The notes beneath the pieces are model-generated. The model did no database searches, was not told where the DNA came from, and saw only the letters and a list, made by a program, of their open reading frames with translations. DNA of 64,000 nucleotides, from NCBI RefSeq assembly GCF_003478445.1, contig NZ_QUET01000006.1:1-64000 (forward strand). The letters are read 5' to 3'. The stretch is from Roseburia sp. AM59-24XD (GTDB taxonomy: Bacteria; Bacillota; Clostridia; Lachnospirales; Lachnospiraceae). The translations under genes and the position numbers were made by a program. Below, piece by piece: positions 57,758-64,000 of this stretch; the first letter of the stretch is position 1, and every line of letters starts with the position of its first letter.

Positions 57758-58921
57758 TCACTTCTTAATAAAACGACGAAGCATTGGCAAAACCTTATCG
57801 ACTGCTGTCAGCGCATAGTCAACCTCCTCCGGCGTGCTTAACACCGAAAAACTGAACCGGAGTGTGGAATCCAAAAGCCGCTCATCCACACCGATCGCAC
57901 GAAGCGTTCCGCTCAGTTCCGGATGATTGGAAGAACATGCTGAGCCGGAGGATACATAGACGCCCTCCTGTGCAAGCGCATGAAGCATAACCTCGCTCTT
58001 GATACCGGCAAAGCTGGCACTGACAATATGCGGTGCCGTCTCCTCCAGAGCAATCTCATTGATCCCGTTGACTGTCACACCCTCCATTGCAAGCAGTCCG
58101 TCGATCAGCCGTTTCTTGAGCGCATATAGCTGCTCGACCTTCTGTGCGTGATCCTGATAAATAATGCGGATTGCCTCACCCATACCTGCTATCGCCGGAA
58201 CATTCTCCGTACCTGAACGCATACCGCGCTGCTGACCGCCTCCCAGAATGATCGGGCTGATCTTCACGCCATCCCGCACATACAAAAAGCCGCTCCCCTT
58301 CGGTCCATGTATCTTATGACCGCTCACTGACATCAGATCGATCCCCATCCGTTTCGGAACGATCTTATATTTGCCGTACGCCTGAATCGCATCCACATGA
58401 AAAATAACATTGGGATTCTTCTTTTTGGCAATGGCGGATAACTTTTTGATATCCTCCAGCGCACCCATCTCATTATTGACCATCATAACAGAAACAAGCA
58501 GCGTATCCTCTCTGACCGCAGCTTCAAGCACCTCCGGCAGAACGTGACCGTTCTGATCCACCGGCAGATACTGCGTCTCATATCCCATCTGCTCAAGTCT
58601 GCCAAACGGCTCATGCACCGATGCATGCTCTATCCTTGTCGTGATGACATGCTTTCCGGCACGCGGATTGGCAAGTGCTGTTCCGATGAGTGCCATATTA
58701 TTGCTCTCTGTACCGCCGGAGGTCAGCACAATCTCCTTCGGCTGGCACTTCAATGTCGATGCGATCTGCTGCACCGCCCTTGTGACATATCCTTCCGCAT
58801 CAATTCCCTTGGTATGTCTGGAGGAAGGATTGCCGAAGTCCTTCTCCATCACCTGCAGCATAATATCACGTACCTCCGGAAATACCCGGGTCGTTGCCGC
58901 ATTATCCAAATACGCTTCCAT
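57758..58921 (-). CDS. iscS: Cysteine desulfurase (NifS/IscS type)
   Basis: 387 aa PLP enzyme: YLDNAATTRVFPEV, LTSGGTESNNMALIG, HVDAIQAYGK, catalytic Lys in SVSGHKIHGPKGSG, mobile Cys loop SSGSACSSNHPE. Donates persulfide sulfur. Sits 75 bp upstream of thiI, the typical pairing that dedicates it to tRNA thiolation. Start at 58921 behind GAGGATAG. Confidence 0.95.
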   Translation of the reverse strand: MEAYLDNAATTRVFPEVRDIMLQVMEKDFGNPSSRHTKGIDAEGYVTRAVQQIASTLKCQPKEIVLTSGGTESNNMALIGTALANPRAGKHVITTRIEHASVHEPFGRLEQMGYETQYLPVDQNGHVLPEVLEAAVREDTLLVSVMMVNNEMGALEDIKKLSAIAKKKNPNVIFHVDAIQAYGKYKIVPKRMGIDLMSVSGHKIHGPKGSGFLYVRDGVKISPIILGGGQQRGMRSGTENVPAIAGMGEAIRIIYQDHAQKVEQLYALKKRLIDGLLAMEGVTVNGINEIALEETAPHIVSASFAGIKSEVMLHALAQEGVYVSSGSACSSNHPELSGTLRAIGVDERLLDSTLRFSFSVLSTPEEVDYALTAVDKVLPMLRRFIKK

Positions 58922-58930
58922 GTTCTATCC

Positions 58931-59671
58931 TCACTTTTGTAACTGAAACATCATGATCGACAGCAGTGCCATGCCTGCCGTCTCTGTCCGAAGTATCCGT
59001 TTTCCAAGCGTGATCGGCTTCGCTCCGATCGCAACCGCCCGGTCAACCTCGTCCTTCTCCAGGCCTCCCTCCGGTCCGATAAAAATACCGACCGATTCCT
59101 TTGCACACGCCTCGTCCACAATCTGTCTGGAAACCTGAATCCCGTCCTGTAATTCATACGGTATCATATTGTACTCTAAGGAAGAAGCCATGTCAAACGC
59201 CTGTCCCATCGTAACCGGCTCATGAACCACCGGAATAATGCCGCGGTCGCACTGTTTTGCCGCCGCCTCCGCGATCGCCTGCCAGCGCTCGGTCTTCTTT
59301 TTGATCTTTTTGTCCTCGGAAAGCTTTACCACGCAGCGTTTCATCATGACGGGCACAATCTCATAAACCCCCAGTTCCACCGCCTTCTGGATGATAAATT
59401 CCATCTTGTCCTTCTTGGGAATCCCCTGAAACAAAGTAATGCGTGTATCAAGCTCGGTCCCGCTCTCCTGCTTCTTCTCAATAGAAAGCGTCACATCATC
59501 CGGCGAGAGCGATTGGATACGGCATACATAATCAGTCCCCTCCCCATCGCATGCCACCAGCCAGTCTCCCGGCTCCAAACGCAGCACATTCCTGATATGA
59601 TTAACGTCGGAATCCAGAATATGGATCTCATCCTCCTGTATCTGATCCTGTCCTATATAAAAGCGATACAA
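58931..59671 (-). CDS. rsmE: 16S rRNA (uracil-1498-N3)-methyltransferase
   Basis: 246 aa SPOUT methyltransferase: MYRFYIGQDQ, ITLFQGIPKKDKMEFIIQKA, GVYEIVPVMMKRCVV, knot motifs IGPEGGLEKDEVDRA and LGKRILRTETAGMALLS. TTG start at 59671 behind GGAGGAGG. Downstream lies iscS; prmA, the usual neighbour, is absent. Confidence 0.94.
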   Translation of the reverse strand: MYRFYIGQDQIQEDEIHILDSDVNHIRNVLRLEPGDWLVACDGEGTDYVCRIQSLSPDDVTLSIEKKQESGTELDTRITLFQGIPKKDKMEFIIQKAVELGVYEIVPVMMKRCVVKLSEDKKIKKKTERWQAIAEAAAKQCDRGIIPVVHEPVTMGQAFDMASSLEYNMIPYELQDGIQVSRQIVDEACAKESVGIFIGPEGGLEKDEVDRAVAIGAKPITLGKRILRTETAGMALLSIMMFQLQK

Positions 59672-59728
59672 CGTAATCTGCCTCCTCCAAGTTATATTTT
59701 CCTAATTATACCTATAATGTAAAAAAAC

Positions 59729-59775
59729 ACCTCCGGAACATAAACGGATAACGTTGTAAAGCCCCGGAGGTGTAA
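59729..59775 (-). terminator. Terminator of the FliD-like gene
   Basis: On the minus strand CACCTCCGG / CCGGAGGTG stem with a 26-base loop followed by seven T. Confidence 0.8.
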
Positions 59776-59858
59776 CGTTCATTCATATCATATGCTGTGT
59801 CAGCAATGTGATCCCGCTTCTGTCACGGATTGCTCCACTGCCATATGCACCTGCACTC

Positions 59859-60602
59859 CTATAAATATCTGTCCAGCATGCCGTTGGCACCGCCAAGAGC
59901 CGCATAACGTCCGGAATATGTATACGCCGAACCGCTCCCACTCTGATATGCCTGACTGTTCGCCAGCTGATAAGTCTGTCTCGTCATGCTCTGCAGACTG
60001 TCACCATAGGAACCGCTTCCCTGAAACATGGAAGAAATATCGGTAAGCTTTGCACTTTTCAACTTGTCCTCGTTGACCACAAGCTGGTTATTCTCGCCAA
60101 GCGTAATGCCGACCTTGGACAACATGGAAAGATTTCTTGAAGTCGAGCCTACCATATTCACAGACTTACGGAGAAGTGATACATTATCCACATCAGCCGT
60201 AGACTTAATGAAGGAATTGTAGTTGCTCACGAAATCCTTGATGCTCTTTGTGATCTTATCTCTGTCGTATACGGCTGCGCCGTTCTCATCGGTGCCGGTC
60301 GGCTCATAAAGAGATGCGCTGCGCAGATCCTCCAGACTGTTGTTGAGTGCAGCTGCCTGACTCTTGACGCCGACATATTTCGCCTGCTCCTCCTTCTCCT
60401 TTGTCTCAGTGCTCTCGGAAGACTTACCAGCCTTGTCCGTTGCATAATATGCCTTCATCAGCTTTCCGTAAGAACCGTTCTGGATCATCGTCAGATCGCT
60501 GAGTCCGAACGAATTGCCCGTATCCTTACTGCTGCCAATCCCGAAGATGCTATTATAAAGATTTGAAATATTCGATGAATCATAAACTCCATTTACTGCC
60601 AT
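59859..60602 (-). CDS. Orphan FliD-C-like protein
   Basis: 247 aa, no signal peptide. Residues about 105-190 (KDFVSNYNSFIKSTADVDNV, then SLLRKSVNMVG..LSMLSKVG; ITLGENNQLVVNEDKLKSAK) resemble the C-terminal helical part of the flagellar cap FliD, where similar VNDYN..LL..K stretches occur. The N-terminus (SSNISNLYNSIFG) and a Ser/Gly/Tyr-rich C-terminus are not FliD. No flagellar genes are near. Start MAVNGVYD at 60602 behind AAAGGAATGGGA. Function unknown. Confidence 0.65.
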   Translation of the reverse strand: MAVNGVYDSSNISNLYNSIFGIGSSKDTGNSFGLSDLTMIQNGSYGKLMKAYYATDKAGKSSESTETKEKEEQAKYVGVKSQAAALNNSLEDLRSASLYEPTGTDENGAAVYDRDKITKSIKDFVSNYNSFIKSTADVDNVSLLRKSVNMVGSTSRNLSMLSKVGITLGENNQLVVNEDKLKSAKLTDISSMFQGSGSYGDSLQSMTRQTYQLANSQAYQSGSGSAYTYSGRYAALGGANGMLDRYL

Positions 60603-60768
60603 AAACATTCCCATTCCTTTCTCAATGTGCAAACCTCAGACTGCACGCCTGATATTTGCAAAACGGATATCCTCCGCTTTGTGCCGATGGCTTTCATGCC
60701 ACCATTCCTGCATACCCTCTTATAATTCTATATTAACACAAATTAACCGTTATGTCTTACTTTTCTCA

Positions 60769-62669
60769 TTAATATTTTCTAAATTTTTTCCGGTCCTTTC
60801 CTTTGCCCCTGCTTTTATTTTCTTTCTTACGGTGATCATGCCTTTCTTCCCACTTCTTTTCACGCCAGCGTTCCTTACGCGGGGCGATCAGACACTCCGG
60901 ACCAAACCCGATCAGATCCTCTCTGCCTGCTTTGATCAGTGCCTCCCTGACAAGATCGTAATTGTGCGGATTGCGATACTGCATCAGTGCACGCTGCATC
61001 GCCTTCTCGTGTGGATTGACCGGCACATAGACCTTCTCCATCGTCCGTGGATCAAGCCCTGTGTAATACATACAGGTCGATAACGTTGAAGGTGTCGGAT
61101 AAAAGTCCTGCACCTGCTCCGGCATATACCCCAGATCCCGCAGATATTCCGCCAGCTCCACCGCCTCCTTAAGCCCTGAGCCAGGGTGGGAGGACATCAG
61201 ATACGGTACAAGAAACTGCTTTTTGCCGGTCATCTTATTGACCCGCTGATAACGCTTGACAAAACTTTCATAAACGGCATTCTCCGGCTTTCCCATGTAA
61301 TGGAGTACCCGATCCGCCACATGCTCCGGTGCTACGCGAAGCTGACCGCTGATGTGATATTTGCAGAGTTCCCGTATAAAGGAATCGTCCTTATCCTCCA
61401 TCACATAATCAAAACGGATTCCCGACCGGATGAAGACCTTCTTGACGCCTGGCAGACTGCGCAGCTTACGCAGAAGCTCCAGATAATCCGAATGATCCAC
61501 AGTTAAATTTTTGCACGGTTTCGGAAACAGGCACTGCTTTCCGGTGCATACTCCGTGCTCCAGCTGTTTCTGACAGGATGGATGACGGAAATTGCCGGTC
61601 GGACCACCCACATCATGAATATATCCTTTAAAATCAGGCTCCCTGATCATCTGCCCGGCCTCAGCAATGATCGATTCATGGCTTCTTGTCTGCAGAATCC
61701 TTCCCTGATGAAATGTCAACGCACAGAAGCTGCAGCCACCAAAGCAGCCGCGGTTGCTGGTCAGGCTGAACTTGATCTCCTGCAGTGCCGGCACACCACC
61801 CGCCGCCTCGTAGGACGGATGATACGCCCGCATATACGGCAGCGCATAGACATCATCTAACTCCATCTGTGTCAACGGTCTTGCCGGAGGATTCTGCACA
61901 ACATACAGATGGTCGTTATATTTCTCCACCAGACTCTTCGCTGTAAAATGATCCGTATTGCAGTATTGTGTATAAAAGCTTTCTGCATATGCTTTTTTGT
62001 CATTGCTAACCTCATCATAGGACGGCAGCATCTCGGCATCATACACGGCATCTAATGACTTTGTGCGATATGCCGTTCCCTCTACATAGGTAATATCCTC
62101 CACTGCCATGCCGCTCTCAAGTGCCTCTGCAACCTCCACCACGCGAGTTCACCCATCCCGTAGATCAGGATATTCGCCTGCGAATCCACAAGGATCGAAT
62201 GCTTCAGGCTGTTGGACCAGTAATCGTAATGAGCCAGACGCCGCAGGCTCGCCTCGATCCCGCCGATAATAACCGGCACCTGCTTGTACACGCGGCGGAT
62301 CAGATTGCAGTAAACGATTGTTGCATAATCCGGCCGCTTTCCGGCAACGCCGCCCGGCGTATAGGCATCACTGCTCCTGCGCTTCTTTGAAACAGTATAA
62401 TGATTCACCATGGAATCCATATTCCCCGCGGACACAAGAAAGCCCAGTCTCGGCATGCCAAAAACCTGAATGCTCTGTTCATCCTTCCAGTCCGGCTGTG
62501 CGATCATTCCAACCCGGAAGCCGTGTGCCTCCAGAACACGGGTAATGATCGCCGCCCCAAAGGAGGAATGATCTACATAAGCATCCCCACACACATAAAC
62601 AAAATCAACCTGCTCCCATCCCCGGTCCAGCATTTCCTGCCTTGTCACCGGTAAAAATCCCTGACTCAT
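60769..62669 (-). pseudogene. YgiQ family (UPF0313) radical SAM protein, frameshifted
   Basis: 633 aa after correction. N-terminal B12-binding-like region ([20 protein letters not shown]), then [20 protein letters not shown], and after the break the radical SAM motif [53 protein letters not shown], a Lys-rich tail. The frame breaks at about 62143 (GCGGTG or GCCGTG read as GCGTG). One missing base restores [20 protein letters not shown]. Function of YgiQ proteins is not established. Confidence 0.92.
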
Positions 62670-62783
62670 ATATTAATGATCCTTCCTTAATTAACAGTAT
62701 TTTCTTGCATAATCCATCACATTCCATTATACTTACATGGGCATTTGAGACCCTTGCATCATAAAGAAAGGACGGTACAAAAG

Positions 62784-63579
62784 ATGCGTAAACTTCTTTT
62801 TTTTTGATATTGACGGTACGATCCTGTCAGAAGGTGAAAAACGATATATTCCCGACAGTGCTGTGGAGGCAGTCCACAAGCTTCAGCAAAACGGTCATCT
62901 CTGCTTCATCAACTCCGGCAGATCATGGTCTGAGATCAACGACAACATTATTGATCTCGGCTTTGACGGCTTCGTCTGCGGCTGCGGAACATTTATCAAC
63001 TACCACGGAAAGCCGCTTCTTGCCGATGAGCTTCCGATGGAGCTTGCCGATGCGATCTATGCGGATCTTCACAGCTATAAGCTGGAATGGCTTTTGGAGG
63101 GACAGCATGCGATCTATTACAGCACTCTCCCATACCGCACACACATCGGTGATTTCTATAAGGAATACCATACTCTTTTCCCGGATCACTGCGTGGATTA
63201 TCCACCGGAGACACGGGGACTGCATTTTGACAAATTCTGTATCTGTGTCACACCTGAAAGTGATCTGTCCGGTTTTATGGACAAGTACAAAGACAGACTT
63301 ACCTTCATCGACCGCGGAAACGGTTTTTATGAAGTTGTCCCTGTCGGTCATTCCAAGGCAACCGGCATTCAGTTTCTGATGGATTATTTTGACATTCCAC
63401 TGGAGGATACGATCGCGATCGGCGACAGCAATAATGATCTTCCCATGCTGGAATTTGCGGGCTTAAGCATCGGCATGCAAAAAAGTGATGCCGACGTTTT
63501 GAGTACTGTAGACTATGTAACAGATACGGTTGAAAACGACGGCATCTATAAGGCAATGAAACATTTTCATTTAATCTGA
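62784..63579 (+). pseudogene. Cof-type HAD hydrolase, frameshifted at a T9 run
   Basis: 264 aa after correction: MRKLLFFDIDGTILSEGEKR (motif I DIDGT), SGRSWSE, C2-cap, motif III Lys in GHSKATGIQFLMDYF, motif IV GDSNNDLPMLEF. The start ATG 62784 follows AAAGGA. The run T9 at 62797-62805 puts TGA after seven codons; T8 would give the expected FFDIDGT. So one inserted T. Sugar-phosphate or nucleotide phosphatase; substrate unknown. Confidence 0.88.
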
Positions 63580-64000
63580 TGTACGTTCCAGTGCAGTTTT
63601 ATATAACATCATCAGGTATGCGTCCACAAAGCAGAAACGGTTGCAGACAAACTCGTATACCTTGTACAAAAAGCACAGACCAATCAGTGCCAGACTGACA
63701 TTGGTCACAGCCGGCTGCAGTCCCATGGCGATCAGTACGACATTCGCCACGATATAAAACAGAAACACAAAACTGAACTGACGTGCGATCCGAAATGCCT
63801 CCAAAAGAGTGCCCGCAAGGCGCTCTTTTTTCTTGGCAATCTCCTCCGGAGTCCATTCCCGGATACGTTCGCACATTTCCCGATACACTTCTTTGCCATC
63901 TGTCTCAATCTCGTCCAGCGGATTGTTCTCTTTCATTTCCTCACGGCACATTGTCACAAAATGCCGGTAGCTCTTCTGCCCAAACTCTGCCCGCAGGCGT
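63571..64000 (-). CDS. Membrane protein of unknown function, partial (5' end beyond window)
   Basis: The frame is open to the window edge, so the true start lies outside. The visible part has an acidic/basic helical region with PLDEIETDGKEVYREMCERI, then two hydrophobic helices (QFSFVFLFYIVANVVLIAMG; AVTNVSLALIGLCFLYKVY) and a short Cys-containing tail. No family recognised. Converges with the Cof gene: stops overlap by 9 bp. Confidence 0.65.
   Translation of the reverse strand, partial: RLRAEFGQKSYRHFVTMCREEMKENNPLDEIETDGKEVYREMCERIREWTPEEIAKKKERLAGTLLEAFRIARQFSFVFLFYIVANVVLIAMGLQPAVTNVSLALIGLCFLYKVYEFVCNRFCFVDAYLMMLYKTALERTSD

Noticed and set aside
59859..60602. Flagellar operon
   Set aside because: Only one FliD-like protein; no flagellin, hook or motor gene nearby.
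12472..62669. True pseudogenes by decay
   Set aside because: Each broken gene needs one or two single-base repairs, with conserved sequence on both sides and no other stop codons; decay would leave more damage.

Overview
The window is a chromosomal segment from an anaerobic, endospore-forming Firmicute, most likely a Lachnospiraceae (Clostridia). The evidence is gene content: the SCIFF peptide with its radical-SAM maturase, an alpha/beta-type SASP, SpoVAD/SpoVAE, a transketolase split into two subunits, DUF6465 and DUF1653 proteins, and the block ireB-ruvX-DUF1292-rnj-ylbF. Most genes lie on the minus strand. No rRNA, tRNA, CRISPR array, prophage or insertion sequence was recognised.

Layout. 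0-24 kb: an S66 peptidase, aroE (+), a CDP-glycerol transferase-type protein, a flavodoxin and a GntR/ABC cassette. Then comes an amino-acid block on the minus strand (efp, aroK, aroD, a 37-aa membrane peptide, ilvC, a FadR-type regulator, ilvN), a transglutaminase, a DUF815 ATPase, argS, aroA, a DacA/DacF-type carboxypeptidase, a PAS-CPBP fusion (+), recX, recA with a LexA box, and two proteins of unknown function. 24-29 kb: thiamin cluster, with thiM-thiE-HAD (+) convergent to thiC-thiD (-); thiC is behind a TPP riboswitch. 29-35.5 kb: DMT-like permease, DHH phosphoesterase, SCIFF and its maturase, SASP, a Lys/Ala-rich DUF6465 protein, spoVAE and spoVAD. 35.5-36 kb: a 429-bp imperfect palindrome without a credible gene. 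36-48.8 kb: two exported proteins, a histidine phosphatase, a tal-tkt operon, an arylsulfotransferase-like protein, a thioesterase, ABC-F, cold-shock protein, and an alpha-L-fucosidase preceded by a lone winged-helix gene. 48.8-64 kb: RNA-centred housekeeping (trhP, trmR, truncated MltG-like, ylbF, rnj, DUF1292, ruvX, ireB, mtaB, thiI, iscS, rsmE), an HPr/Crh-like protein, an orphan FliD-like protein, a YgiQ-type radical SAM enzyme, a Cof-type HAD phosphatase and a partial gene at the edge.

Sequence quality matters here. Thirteen conserved genes carry fifteen frame disruptions, mostly one missing base at a GG/CC pair. After correction the combined length of every one of these genes becomes a multiple of three and the expected conserved C-terminus reappears. 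Essential argS has two. I read these mainly as sequencing or assembly errors, and give corrected gene limits.

The most interesting items are the PAS-CPBP intramembrane protease fusion, the long palindrome between spoVAD and its neighbour, a terminator-like hairpin in the thiM leader, a FadR-type operator palindrome at the ilvC start, the orphan FliD-like protein, and the stand-alone helix-turn-helix next to the fucosidase.
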